A stretch of DNA of 64,000 nt from Hofstenia miamia (GCA_004352715.1 SCFE01000052.1:889884-953883), one strand, 5' to 3'. Positions 37,386 to 45,607 are shown, numbered from the stretch's first letter. Notes: a model not told the origin generated them from the letters alone. Numbers and translations are program-made.

Positions 37386-40300
37386 TTAATCTCTTCATAA
37401 TAAGTCACTTCCGATGTTATGAATGAAGAATGTATACTTTTCAAAAATTTTAACTCAAACATTTAACATCATTTTAACATAAAATCAATATCTACTGCAC
37501 ACTTAGCATAGCTCCTAGTTAATTGCAAGCACTGGAATAAAACTTTTCCTTCGACATGCTTCAAAATTTTGATTTAGAATTTGTCGAAGTTATATTTGTG
37601 GTAAGTTTGAAAATCATCAACTTCTTGCTCTATTATTGGACTTGTTTCTCGCAGTCTTCTCTCTTGCTCCTTAAGTTTAGCTATGATATGTGAAGTAGCT
37701 ACACGTGAATAATCATAATATCACAATAGATATAACCCTATTTTTATTGGGCTTTTTTTTAATACGCCGTTTATTGGGGAGGAGGGGGGGGGAGGGGGGG
37801 TCGTGCAAAATTGCCCCCCTACTTATTTGACATAATAATGATTCAATTGCTTTGCAATTTGGCAGGTACAGTAGTTTCTCTTAACATAGAATATTAAATA
37901 CACAGGTGCTATTGCATATTGTTAGCATATTTTTTGCTGAAATCAGCATATTTCAACAAGAGTACTACATAATGCCTTTATTCACAGTTTGCTGAGCACA
38001 CTGTTACATAAAAATTGAGCTATGAAACAAAAAAAAATTCATTATGAAAATATGTTAGTGCTACCATTTGATAAAATGTTCAAATTTTTTTTGGGCAAAG
38101 ATACTGACACAATTCTTTTAGGAAATGGCAGAAACTAAATTTCAAGCGGTGAAAATTTTGTATTAGCATTTAGCTAATAATAAAAAATTTGTTTTTTTGG
38201 GATACGGGGTTGGTGGTGCAAAAAGAATAGGGTTACATAGTAACAGCATTGTTGAATATATTGCGGAATTATACAAAAGAATATATATATATATACAGGG
38301 TGTTCGGGATAAATTTGACGGTTTCGTAAGGAAAAAATAAAAGTACTATGTAACTACAAAATTTAATGAATTGAAAAAAAAATTAACAGACACAGAAATT
38401 ACACTACTATTAACAATTTTCATTCAAAATAACCGCCATCAGCATCGATCACAGCCTCAATCCTGCTTCGGAACCTGGAACAAGCTGATGCTACAGTCTC
38501 CCTTTGAAGAGCCTCAAAAACTACCTTAATTTTCTCCATTAACTGGGCTTTTGTATTACTAGCATAGCGATTAGTATCTTTCTCAACTGCGATCCATGGG
38601 GTTGAGATCTGGGGAGTTTGGAGGCCAAACATTTGGGCTGGTAAAGTCATAAAAATTTTCAGATAACCATTTTTGACTTTTNGTCATGCTACTAGACTGA
38701 TTTGAAATTGTACAGTCTTTTGTAATGAAAGACTTTAGCTCTTGCAACAATTAAATAGAAATTTTTCAAAATAGTCTACACTGTACATTACGTTTTTGGT
38801 TCTCACCAATCTTGTCAATGAAACTCTCTAAGCCATTTTTTAATTGTTTTGAGCTCAACTCTTTTGATTTAAAATTCTTTTTCATGTATGAATAATTAAC
38901 ATCCAGCTTTAGGACTTCTGCCAATTTAGGAAAATTGGTATTAGTTTCATAACATAATATCCTCTACCAGGCATTATCACTGTTTATCTACTGCTACTGT
39001 ATAATGTTAGCTGTGTTATTGCAGGTAAGGATTTACTTTTTGTTACTGCTTGACTAGTTTCTTCTGTTAACTTATATAACCTAGAACTAACTGCTCACTT
39101 TCTAGGTGATGAAGCCATGCAGTAATCTCTATAATGATCTTCTGATCGGCATCTGCCCAAAGCAGATCTCCACATCCAGTTTTACTGTTCCATCCGAGAC
39201 TTGAGTGCCACTTTTCAGCTCAATCAATATAGTTTATGTGTGCCCTACATTAGCTCAGTGCTTACTCAAGACATGACACAATTCGACTTAAACTCTATTA
39301 TGTTAAAGTGTTATATTGATTTGCAACCTGTATTGTCACTAGTTGTTTGTTAAATATTACATGTAGCCATTACCAAAATATATTGGCTTATTTAGATATA
39401 TTCTGTTCGAACAACTTCCTAACCTACATTTATGATTTACTACATGTATGGTCACTTTATCAGTCAATTATAGGTCATAAATTTGGATCTAAAATAATAT
39501 TAATATAATTCCTAGTGTTCGGTCATCCAACTGTTTGCTGACAATAAATTATTTAATACATGTAGAAATGAAATGCTAGTCNGAGGCCCTCTCTGAAAAA
39601 ATGAGGAGGCATCACATCACCCTCAGAGGACACACATCCGAAAACCATCACGGTTTGGGGAAATTTAGTTTGCATTACACGAGGAATTTCCTTTAGATTG
39701 TATGCAAGCCAGGGTCTCTCAACACTTTTTCCTGCAGATTTTCGAGAAATTCAGGTGTGCGACGCAATCTGATCGCCTGTTATGGATTTTTCTTTTTGCT
39801 ACAGACTCGTAATATCCATTGCAAATCTCTAGTTCATGCCTGATTGTTTTTACTGTGTTCAGGGAGGATTGGGCAGCAATCATGATATCCGTATTTTGCT
39901 GACCGGCACGAATTATCATGATGCAAGTTATTCTCTTCCATGATTCAGGCGGGTTCCAGTTATCCATCCTCTCTGACATCTTGTATATGAATGAAGAAGG
40001 GTTCAAGCTTTTAAATGATGAGAAATTTGGGTTGATATATCTAAACTACAGAAAAATATAACCAAATATAAATATGTCAAATTTATCCCAAACACCCTGT
40101 ATATATATATATATATGTAATATATTTTAAAAAAATTGGGATCAGCGTTTGACAAAACATTAGATTCTGATGATATTATATAACTTATAATTTGACTCAA
40201 TTTTCACGCAATTTTGATTCGGTAATGTGAGCAATAAGTTGCGCAATTTCAGTTTAGTTCTTTATATATAAGTTTTCTAAATGTCGAATCACTGAGTTCT

Positions 40301-41936
40301 TATGAAAGTCTGGTATGCTTGCAAGCATTTTTGAAATTAAATTTGAAAATTTAACATATAGAAAGATGTAAACATTTTAGAAAGCTTTTAGAGCGTTATA
40401 CTACCTGAGATGATTTATCTGTGACGTAAGTTCTGACTTTGTCCTGAATTGGTCGATTTCTAAGTGATCCCATGCATTAAATTCTTCAATTGCAAGATCG
40501 GTATTCTGATAGACATCATTAAAAAACGAGTAACTTGGATCTTCTGAGGTTGCTAAGTAATAAGTATTCCGACCACGTTCAGTCTAAACGACTTTCAATC
40601 AATGATGAGAATTGTAGTCTTAAAAGTTAGTCATATTTAAACCTTTATTGAAAATTGTAATTTAAAAAAAATATATTTTTCCATGGTTCATTTGGGAACT
40701 AAGTTAGTGTACTCGTATAGGTAATCTAAATGATTAGAACTATAAAATTATGCAATCATTACACGAAATATTTCTTGCTACTAAATATTTCTGTCATCAC
40801 GAAATCAGATCAATTTAGAGAAATCAGTAAAAATACTTTTTTCTATGACTTTCAAAAAATATATGGGCGAATAAAATGCAAATTGCTCCAAAATCTAGCA
40901 AACATTTACTTTAAAGAAAAACAGCACTACAATGCGTATTACTTCACGATGCAGAAAGATTTCGGGCCGGTGTAAAAATGCAGGCCAATTTAGAGCAATT
41001 GCTAAAAATATTTTTTAAGCCATGTATTAAGATAGCACACGAAACCAATTTTCATACGCCATCGCGCGATAAAAATATTTCGTAGGAAGATATATTTCGT
41101 GTAATGTATTTATCGTATTTGTAAAGTCGGGCCGAAATAATCAATTCCAAATCGATTTGAATTCAGTACTCCATGATTATTATGATTAATATATATATAT
41201 ATATATATATATGAATTTCGATAAAGACAATCTGCTAAATTAAAGAAAGCATTTATATAAAGCTAAAATTTCGCGATTTCCCCATGCTATCAAACGTTCA
41301 AGCTGTGAATATTTACAATTCAAGCTCTATGTACTAACAGTAAAAGAAATGTGATCACGTCTTTTACCAGAAACACTTGAGGCCATTGTTAAATTTTGCA
41401 AATAGATATACAAATACCCTTCAAATTTGTTGCTTTTAACTCAAAACTGAATTATTTGCATTCTAAAATTAGGTCAAATAATTTTGTGACCAAATTCCAA
41501 AAATCGGGTTGAAGTTTTCTGCATTATGATATTTCTTAAAATTTTTCATTTTTATCAATTTGTCATATGAATTTATTTCAGAAAATTTGAAGCTTCGGAC
41601 TAGAACAGTACGATTTGAGTTAAATGATTAAAAATTTGACATTAATTGATTTAACCATATTTGACACACGAGATTGATTCCATGCCCCTGTAAGCTTCTC
41701 TAAGTCTTACCTGTTAAGAAACTTCAATATTTTTGTGCTTTTCTCGCATTTCCTTTTTATAGTAAGAGAAGTATTCTGAAAAAATTTGAACGAATTTCAC
41801 ACACTCATTCTCTTGCTATAGGACTTTTGTCTCAATATTTTTTAAATTGGGATTGTGATATATTGAGTTTTTACATGAAGCTACTGTTTTTGTTCACTAA
41901 TTCGACATTCTATGTCTGTTGTAAAGTAAAAGACCT

Positions 41937-41974
<38 letters not shown>

Positions 41975-44604
41975 AGGTCTTTATAAATGCGTATAATCAC
42001 GTGTACAATAACAAATGACTGCTCCAAAATTTTGTTGAATTTTATATGGGAATGTTGCTGGTGCATGTGTGAAATTGAAGGAGTATACATGTACATTTTT
42101 AAGAATACGAAGAAATTTTCTACCGAAAAAACAGTGAATGTCACCGCATTGAAATAGAACCTTATCACCAATTTGTTATCTGGGCTTTGAAGTAATTTTA
42201 GACATTGAGAGGAAAGTATCGCCCTCTTTTCAGAGACTTACATTCCACTCCTCGAAAATCGATCGGCATAAGGTTAAAAAGTGAGGAAGTACATTTGATA
42301 AAGCCAAAAGTCCTTAAAGAATTTCTTCTATTTATAAGAAGGTGCACATTTGGAAAAATAGATTGCCTTAACAATATACCTAAATTTTTTATGTTGTATG
42401 GTTTAATTTTATACCTTGCTTTTTAAGAAACAATTTGATTTCCTGTTTGCAACCTACAATACCGATACAACATATATGCTGAATATTGAATTACAAACAC
42501 TTTCAGTTCCAACTACTTTGTTTGTTTGTGCTTTACAACTCACAAAATATTACAAAATTACCGCATTGAAAATGTCGAAAAGTTCAGTAAATCATGACTT
42601 ATTCACTACCTAGTTTTGAAAATGATGACGTCATCTACTCTATATTGACGTCATCATCTACCTGAAGGCCTGATTTATTTTTAAGCCTAGGTGCAAAATT
42701 TCAGATGGGAAATTCCTCAGCCCCAAATGATGGCGCAGACCATGACGTAGCGTTTACTTGATTCGATCATCTTGGTGCTCGTAGTGTATATGCGATCGCT
42801 TTGGGAGTTGAATTGGTCGTTTATTAAGCAAATCTTGTCAACATTACTTGTGGTTCATTTTCATTGGTGACATAAGGGCTTGCATATTGTGACTATCGTC
42901 CTTTTTTATTGAGATTGACAGAGAAAGGGAAAATTTGTTTGCAATCGCAATTCATGAATTACAAAAATTTTGTAAAATATAAAACATTAGTAGGAATCTA
43001 GATCCATAATATTCTGCATTTGTTCTTATAATTTGGGAGAAGGCAAGACATTTCTTTATTTTTTTGTCGAATAAATGTGGTTAAATTCCAATCTAGTTTG
43101 ATTTTTGCTAACAATTTTTGCGTAATATTTTAGCAATGGCTTTTAATTTCTTGTCTATAGGAAGTAACCAATTGCGACGAAAAATATGATATATGACCAT
43201 GAAAATGAACTTCTTAAAAATAACACCTTAGATCTGTAAGTGATAGCTACAAAAAATTGGAAAATTTAAGAAATATGATTTTAAAATTATGAAAAAAGTG
43301 GAATTTTTCGAAATGTATTTCATATTACATACAGCAACATTAGCTCATAAGTTAAGGTATGATAGAAGACTATTTAACAGTGAAAAATTATGTTAAACTT
43401 TAATGGGTTTTCAACTATATGTGGCCTTTGGAAGACATTTTTTATAACGTAAATAAAGTTATGCCTTGAAAATGTTCCATCCTCTTGTGGAATAGCTTTT
43501 GCATGCATGTTTGAAATGCCGCTATTTTTAGCACTAACGCCATATCCGCAATGTAAATTTATTATCGATATTTAGTAAAATAACGTATTCATAATTTATA
43601 AATAATCTAATATGATAAGAAAATAAGATCGAAGTGTAAGAAGGTTTTGTCAAAATCATCTATTTGGATATCTGTTCTTTAATATGATATTGTGGAAGTT
43701 TCTCCACAATTCTTATGTTACAATACAACAGAGTGTTCTACTATTCGAATGAAATGTAGAATTTATCATTGTGCAAGCATGCATGTAAGCGCACCAAGAT
43801 TACGTACCTCAATAGCACCAATTAATTTAACAAATTTCTGTTGGAAGTCAATTTGCGTATTGAGGTTAATAGCTGCTTGACGATAAGAGGAAGCAGTATA
43901 GAGCCTAAAAACTATTTTGATAATCCATATTCTATACAACAATTCATTTTTACATTTGAAAAATGTATTAGTGTGCAAAGAAATAATTGGATTTATTGTG
44001 TACTTCTATAAAAATTTAAAATTGGGCAACATTCTTATTGTAAAAATCTAAATGTATTAGACTTCTAGAAATTCATATCAATTGCCTCATTTATCGAATA
44101 TTTTGAGCTTAAATTTATTATCTACAATTTAGAAATCAAACTCTAGTTCTTAAAATTTACAATAAATTTATTAATTTTTGGATCTCATATATCCTAACAT
44201 TCTGTTTGTATTAATCAGTTGAGACCAATCTAAAAATTGGATAGTTTATATAACTTCAAAGTATAAAATGAATAAATCGTGAATTGATAATAATTATAAT
44301 ATCATGCGCAACCATATTAATGTTCAATAGAACAATATATATTTTATTTCAAAAAATTTAGCATTTAAATCAGTGGTAAATTTGATTAGCATAGCATTTC
44401 TTTCTTATAAAATGAGAACTTACTCGTATGCGAACACAATGAAAACCGTGACGATCGGAACAATTGGAAGAGTGATCAACTTGAAAAGTTGCTTTTTTCT
44501 TTGGTTTAAGTTTTTTGTGAAGGAAATTATGGACTGTTGTGCTAAACGATTTCATATGAGAACGTATAGAATCACTTCTTACAGTCTACAGCAAAATTAC
44601 TCAT
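12245..44604 (-). CDS. NIT-domain transmembrane guanylate cyclase, 13 exons
   Basis: A membrane enzyme that makes cGMP from GTP. The exons give about 637 residues. TM1 is at about 29-46. A NIT-type ectodomain (about 50-340) carries [13 protein letters not shown] at 80-92 and a second helical NIT repeat. TM2 is at about 364-391, a coiled-coil linker at 394-432 ([15 protein letters not shown]), and the class III cyclase domain at about 445-625. Metal ligands are Asp451 and Asp495. Guanine-selecting residues are Glu491 ([10 protein letters not shown]) and Cys563 ([10 protein letters not shown]). The transition-state pair is Asn570 and Arg574. All 12 joins agree in phase with GT-AG borders, and no stop interrupts the frame. 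There is no kinase-homology domain, unlike natriuretic-type receptor cyclases. NIT-domain cyclases are known in non-vertebrate animals and have been linked to nitric-oxide signalling in an annelid. The ligand here is inferred, not shown. Uncertain part: the first exon. Confidence 0.92.
13178..13510. repeat. 111-bp minisatellite, three copies
   Basis: Three head-to-tail units start at ATAACATCAC at 13178, 13289 and 13400, and the same 10 bases restart at 13511. The spacing is exactly 111 each time, with almost no differences (one A to G in unit 3). It lies in the last intron, 280 bases from exon 12. The near-identity implies recent expansion or ongoing homogenisation. Confidence 0.95.
13790..13884 (-). 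CDS. Cyclase exon 12: C-terminal subdomain
   Basis: 95 nt between ..ATTTTAG and GTATGCCT. Encodes [17 protein letters not shown] and [10 protein letters not shown], matching the family's LRGEVEMKGKG region before the last strand. Phase fits both neighbours over a 7.2-kb intron. Confidence 0.92.
15500..16240 (-). mobile_element. Strongly decayed LINE RT fragment in intron 11
   Basis: Minus strand, two regions. Near 16110-16220: [20 protein letters not shown], matching the [20 protein letters not shown] region of family A. Near 15600-15770: [19 protein letters not shown], the post-palm KYLGI segment. Many stops; an old copy. Confidence 0.6.
17016..17051. repeat. (TA)n microsatellite in intron 11
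   Basis: Uninterrupted alternating TA of about 36 bases. The base composition just left of it (16890-17010) is GC-richer, possibly part of an unrecognised repeat. Confidence 0.95.
17120..19890. other. Intron 11 sequence, nothing recognised
   Basis: AT-rich. Short frames such as 18821-19072 show no family resemblance or codon-like bias. No repeat with a partner was found. Confidence 0.4.
19896..20280. repeat. (TA)n arrays around an N gap
   Basis: TA arrays at about 19896-19920 and 19939-19963 lead into an N run (19964-20251), and another TA array leaves it (20252-20280). The gap is most simply an unassembled long TA array inside intron 11. Confidence 0.85.
20281..21041. other. Intron 11 proximal part, nothing recognised
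   Basis: AT-rich with a short AAT/ATT-rich patch near 20300. No further signal. Confidence 0.4.
21042..21140 (-). CDS. Cyclase exon 11: guanine Cys and Asn/Arg pair
   Basis: 99 nt, separated from exon 10 by an intron of only 49 bases. Encodes [20 protein letters not shown] and [13 protein letters not shown]. Cys563 contacts guanine; Asn570 and Arg574 stabilise the transition state. Confidence 0.96.
21190..21364 (-). CDS. Cyclase exon 10: second metal Asp, guanine Glu
   Basis: 175 nt. Encodes [19 protein letters not shown] and ends LNIRVGIHS. Glu491 selects guanine (adenylyl cyclases have Lys here) and Asp495 is the second metal ligand. Confidence 0.96.
21365..23400. other. Intron 9 sequence, nothing recognised
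   Basis: AT-rich. The longest frame (21757-22182 minus) has no recognisable motif and low-complexity Phe/Ile/Tyr content. Confidence 0.4.
23406..23675 (-). pseudogene. Mariner-type transposase C-terminal fragment
   Basis: Minus-strand frame with [18 protein letters not shown] and [20 protein letters not shown]. This matches the mariner motif HPPYSPDLAPSDYFLF, whose second Asp is the third catalytic residue (D in SDY present, first Asp changed by NCDAS). Only the last third of the transposase is present. Its 5' side is replaced by an ACCGGT-rich repeat. Confidence 0.75.
23444..24520. repeat. 467-bp direct duplication (mariner piece plus ACCGGT repeat)
   Basis: Bases 23444-23910 recur at 24054-24520 with a constant offset of 610, no indels and only a handful of substitutions. 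The right breakpoint GCTAGAAAAT is the same in both. Mariner sequence continues naturally to the left of copy 1 but not of copy 2, so copy 2 is the derived one. Each copy contains CAGGGGCGTTTTCAAAG, a hAT-like end. Confidence 0.9.
24905..25091. repeat. ACCGGT-rich iterated repeat, further copy
   Basis: AACCGGTCAACCGG, CCCAACCCAACC and CCGGTACCGG words recur, in the opposite orientation to the 23640-23765 copy. Both abut the word CATCTATG/CATAGATG. The right part (24990-25091) is a non-repetitive frame of unknown origin. Confidence 0.6.
25471..25588 (-). CDS. Cyclase exon 9: first metal-binding Asp
   Basis: 118 nt between ..CTTTTAG and GTAATTTT. Encodes [20 protein letters not shown] and the segment to KFDAYK. 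Asp451 is the first metal ligand. Glu454 sits where almost all relatives have Gly (DIVGFT). Confidence 0.92.
26145..26653. repeat. CGGGC-rich element with inverted ends, intron 8
   Basis: TAGTGTTTTGCC (26145-26156) and its exact reverse complement (26642-26653) bound a 509-bp unit. Both ends carry CGGGC/GCCCG-rich words (TGGGCCCGCCGGGCAG, CCGGGCCCGCCCATTCC) around an AT-rich middle. It is the most GC-rich DNA of the window, in a strongly AT-rich setting. No coding frame. Confidence 0.55.
27076..27383 (-). CDS. Cyclase exon 8: TM2 and coiled-coil linker
   Basis: 308 nt. Encodes the hydrophobic helix [20 protein letters not shown] (TM2), then the linker [17 protein letters not shown] and [16 protein letters not shown], the coiled coil that transmits the signal to the cyclase dimer in receptor-type cyclases. 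It ends in FDCVSLMF, the first strand of the catalytic domain, splitting the Ser codon of the next motif. Confidence 0.95.
28024..28155 (-). CDS. Cyclase exon 7: membrane-proximal NIT segment
   Basis: 132 nt between ..CACATAG and GTATTCTT, in phase 0 at both ends. Encodes [20 protein letters not shown] and [15 protein letters not shown]. Confidence 0.85.
28156..29575. other. Intron 6 right part, nothing recognised
   Basis: AT-rich. The 29311-29529 minus frame ([18 protein letters not shown]) looks protein-like but I cannot place it. Confidence 0.35.
29576..30601. other. (TA)n then 1000-base N gap
   Basis: A TA array ends in an N run of exactly 1000 (29602-30601), a placeholder for a gap of unknown size in intron 6. 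Confidence 0.95.
30602..32258 (+). mobile_element. LINE family A, copy 2, internally deleted
   Basis: Plus-strand copy inside intron 6, antisense to the cyclase gene. An open frame at 31057-31479 has [20 protein letters not shown] (the pre-RT linker), then after stops and a shift [37 protein letters not shown] and motif [16 protein letters not shown]. It then shows the same jump from LGPLIFNM-stop-VNDM to [16 protein letters not shown] seen in copy 1. Catalytic motif C is absent. It ends TTATCTGAATA at the next gap. Confidence 0.85.
32259..33258. other. 1000-base N gap
   Basis: A placeholder of exactly 1000 N directly after the LINE 3' end. Confidence 0.99.
33259..33440 (-). mobile_element. 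LINE family C linker fragment
   Basis: Frame with [18 protein letters not shown] and [18 protein letters not shown], with one stop. It matches [10 protein letters not shown] and ELETIIKNLD in the family C copy near 50640-50730. Confidence 0.6.
33479..33586 (+). mobile_element. LINE ORF2 C-terminus, plus strand
   Basis: [20 protein letters not shown] and [15 protein letters not shown] then a stop match KPFKKRLKIFLKQKYILG and [13 protein letters not shown] of family A. It is the end of a LINE whose body is lost in the gap. Confidence 0.65.
33643..33772. repeat. (TA)n arrays
   Basis: Two TA arrays, 33643-33661 and about 33730-33772, separated by AT-rich unique sequence in intron 6. Confidence 0.9.
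34477..34772 (-). CDS. Cyclase exon 6: NIT domain, large helical part
   Basis: 296 nt between ..GTTTTTAG and GTAGGAAC. Encodes [15 protein letters not shown] (a split Gly codon joins exon 5), a long helical region, and an extracellular NTNYSF/DNYTIS stretch with two N-glycosylation sequons. Ends GQEQ in phase 0. Confidence 0.9.
35515..35840 (+). repeat. GGGTCGG/TTCGGGTT iterated repeat in intron 5
   Basis: Words GGGTCGGAGTCGGG, TTCGGGTTAGGTTCGCGTC and GGATAGGGTTCGGGTCC bracket a middle part containing CATTTGATGTGCTTCGCTTA. The same middle word and GGGTTCGCGTC recur, reverse complemented, at 54225-54310. It is GC-rich against its surroundings with no convincing frame. Confidence 0.55.
35930..36240 (-). 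mobile_element. Decayed LINE RT fragment in intron 5
   Basis: Minus strand: [19 protein letters not shown] near 36160-36230 corresponds to the RT motif C box, followed at 35950-36020 by VIIDDK. This matches the EIDDKLTF segment of family B near 8190. Heavily mutated. Confidence 0.5.
36541..36605. repeat. CAGGTTAGG iterated repeat (partner at 60890)
   Basis: AAATCAGGTTAGGTTTGATA then CTGAAGCAG closely matches AAATCAGGTCAGGTTTAATA then CTGAAGCAG near 60910. Confidence 0.5.
36953..37149 (-). CDS. Cyclase exon 5: second NIT helical repeat
   Basis: 197 nt between ..ATTTTAG and GTGAGGCT. Encodes [20 protein letters not shown] and [15 protein letters not shown]. The latter is the second conserved NIT helix, equivalent to the ERG helix of the first half. 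Confidence 0.88.
37234..37382. other. (TA)n with N gap
   Basis: TA arrays on both sides of an N run (37245-37350), in intron 4. Confidence 0.9.
37732..38236. mobile_element. Possible MITE with TAACCCTATT ends
   Basis: TAACCCTATTTTTATTGG at the left and, reverse complemented, TAACCCTATTCTTTTTG at the right bound about 505 bp. The first 10 bases are identical and the rest partial. Inside is a G-run cluster (37776-37800) able to form a quadruplex. Target duplication is unclear (TA at most). Confidence 0.4.
38296..40099 (-). mobile_element. Tc1/mariner (IS630-type) transposon, both ends present
   Basis: The ends CAGGGTGTTCGGGATAAATT and CAGGGTGTTTGGGATAAATT (reverse complement of the right end) are inverted repeats of at least 24 bases with one mismatch. 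TA lies on both sides, as expected from TA-targeting Tc1/mariner elements, and here the target was a (TA)n array in intron 4. Transposase pieces: 39583-40006 minus ([18 protein letters not shown], the helix-turn-helix, to [18 protein letters not shown] in a second frame) and 38420-38650 minus ([31 protein letters not shown], the C-terminus). The catalytic middle is replaced by 899 unrelated bases between two lone Ns. Confidence 0.85.
38683..39581. other. Foreign segment between two single Ns inside the transposon
   Basis: Single Ns at 38682 and 39582 enclose 899 bases that do not continue the transposase frame. A minus frame near 38800-38930 ([19 protein letters not shown]) looks protein-like but is not recognised. 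Either a nested insertion or a mis-scaffolded contig. Confidence 0.5.
40405..40583 (-). CDS. Cyclase exon 4: NIT ERG motif
   Basis: 179 nt between ..CGTTTAG and GTAGTATA. Begins [17 protein letters not shown], the conserved x-ERG signature of NIT domains, which directly continues LIGAIE of exon 3. It then holds a helical segment to QINHL. Confidence 0.9.
40600..41930. other. Intron 3 left part, nothing recognised
   Basis: AT-rich with a (TA)n array at about 41190-41212. The 40730-40975 plus frame has no family resemblance. Confidence 0.4.
41931..41980. repeat. Perfect 50-bp palindrome with TA core
   Basis: AGACCTCC, then uninterrupted TA alternation, then GGAGGTCT: every base pairs, so the strand can form a 25-bp hairpin. 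Non-TA flanks of eight bases show it is more than a microsatellite. Confidence 0.9.
42620..42658. promoter_or_regulatory. Paired full CRE-like sites, 20 bp apart
   Basis: TGACGTCA at 42626-42633 and again at 42646-42653, centre to centre 20 bases (two helical turns), within a larger inverted repeat ATGATGACGTCA / TGACGTCATCAT. TGACGTCA is the full CREB/ATF consensus. It lies in intron 3 of the cyclase gene. Function is inferred only. Confidence 0.4.
42660..43807. other. Intron 3 right part, nothing recognised
   Basis: AT-rich, no repeat or frame recognised. Confidence 0.4.
43808..43904 (-). CDS. Cyclase exon 3: start of NIT domain
   Basis: 97 nt between ..TTTTTAG and GTACGTAA. Encodes [17 protein letters not shown] and a helix ending in LIGAIE, the lead-in to the ERG motif. 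The split Glu codon at its start fits exon 2. Confidence 0.85.
44424..44541 (-). CDS. Cyclase exon 2: cytosolic tail and TM1
   Basis: Encodes a basic stretch ([11 protein letters not shown]) followed by a proline-containing hydrophobic helix [18 protein letters not shown], which is TM1. The positive-inside rule puts the N-terminus in the cytosol. The donor GTAAGTTC gives phase 2. The acceptor could instead be eight bases further in (after CAACAG), so the 5' border is less sure than the 3' border. Confidence 0.75.
44583..44604 (-). CDS. Cyclase exon 1 (candidate start, 22 nt)
   Basis: ATG at 44604-44602 with G at -3 and an in-frame stop just upstream gives MSNFAVD, then a GTAAGAAG donor. Splicing to 44541 across only 41 bases leaves phase 1, which exactly fits the next exon. 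Without splicing the frame stops at once. The very short intron makes this tentative. A distant 5' exon is the alternative. Confidence 0.4.
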
Positions 44605-45600
44605 CCCCTAATACTGATCACTTAATTCGTTGCACCCCCATTTTACAAAGTTATTAACATTCATCTAGACTAGGTTAAGTGGCTTACATATTCATGGACG
44701 CTAAGAAAATTTTGGTTTCTATATACATACATTCCTCATAGAAGTGACATCTACTTAAACTCTTAAAGTTATTGCACGTTTCATGCTAATGCCTGAAAGC
44801 ATATTTTAAGGAATGCTTAAATTTCAAAATTTGCTGTTGGGACATTTATATATGCTAATTAGCACACATAACCATTAAATTCTTTGATATTTTGAGAAAG
44901 AATTTTTTAAAAAGTGACAATGTCAGTGAAAATCACTTATATTTTGAAAACAAAATGAACCCATTTATTTGTTCCTTTGAACTAAAGTTTTTTCTAATTA
45001 TAATGAAATTTATAATTTGCTTTCAAGCATTAGACTGAAATTTGCAAGAACATAAGTTGCTATCACTTCCATGATTATCCTAATCAATTCATATTTGAAA
45101 CATATGGAATAGGTTTTGGAAATACGAAGGAACAAGTAATAGTTTTTCTCCTTAGTTAAAGTTAATTTCCTAAACTCTAGTCTATGTGTAATTACATTTC
45201 CTTTAAAAACTAATTGATTTCTTCCTATGATTTCGATTTTGTTAAAGGCACTGCTCATTCAAAGTTTTTGACTTGAGAAACGTGACATTACAAACAATTG
45301 ACGTTTCAATGAAAATTTATCAATAAGTTCTCCCGAAGTTTAATTATTATAAACAATATGACGAGGGGAACCTACTAAATGTTCGCGTAATTGGAAAATG
45401 CCAAGTCTCTTGATGAATGCAGACAGGCTCTGCTTTAAACGTAGTATCAGTTTATGAATTAAAATGCATCCGAGTACTTCTTTTAAAACTTGCAATATTC
45501 TCAATTTGATTAAAACCGATAACAAATGCAATAATTTAAAGCTTAGTAAAATTTTTAACTAATGTTTGATTTTGAAATTGTGGTTTCACATTTAAACCCA
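44605..45600. other. Upstream flank of the cyclase gene
   Basis: Probable promoter and 5' UTR area. No TATA-Inr arrangement stands out in such AT-rich DNA. Minus frames (45010-45258, 45340-45531) show no family resemblance. Confidence 0.35.
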
Positions 45601-45607
45601 GTAACTT

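Noticed and set aside
37776-37800. G-run cluster as a regulatory quadruplex
   Set aside because: It could fold, but it lies inside a probable MITE with no gene context. Kept only as a note there.
42205-42613. Two overlapping plus frames in intron 3 ([18 protein letters not shown])
   Set aside because: The first half looks mildly protein-like, but no family or splice context supports it.
44370-44555. 61-codon minus frame starting [10 protein letters not shown]
   Set aside because: It overlaps cyclase exon 2 in the wrong frame. The neighbouring frame gives the TM1 helix, fits both splice phases and continues the NIT domain.
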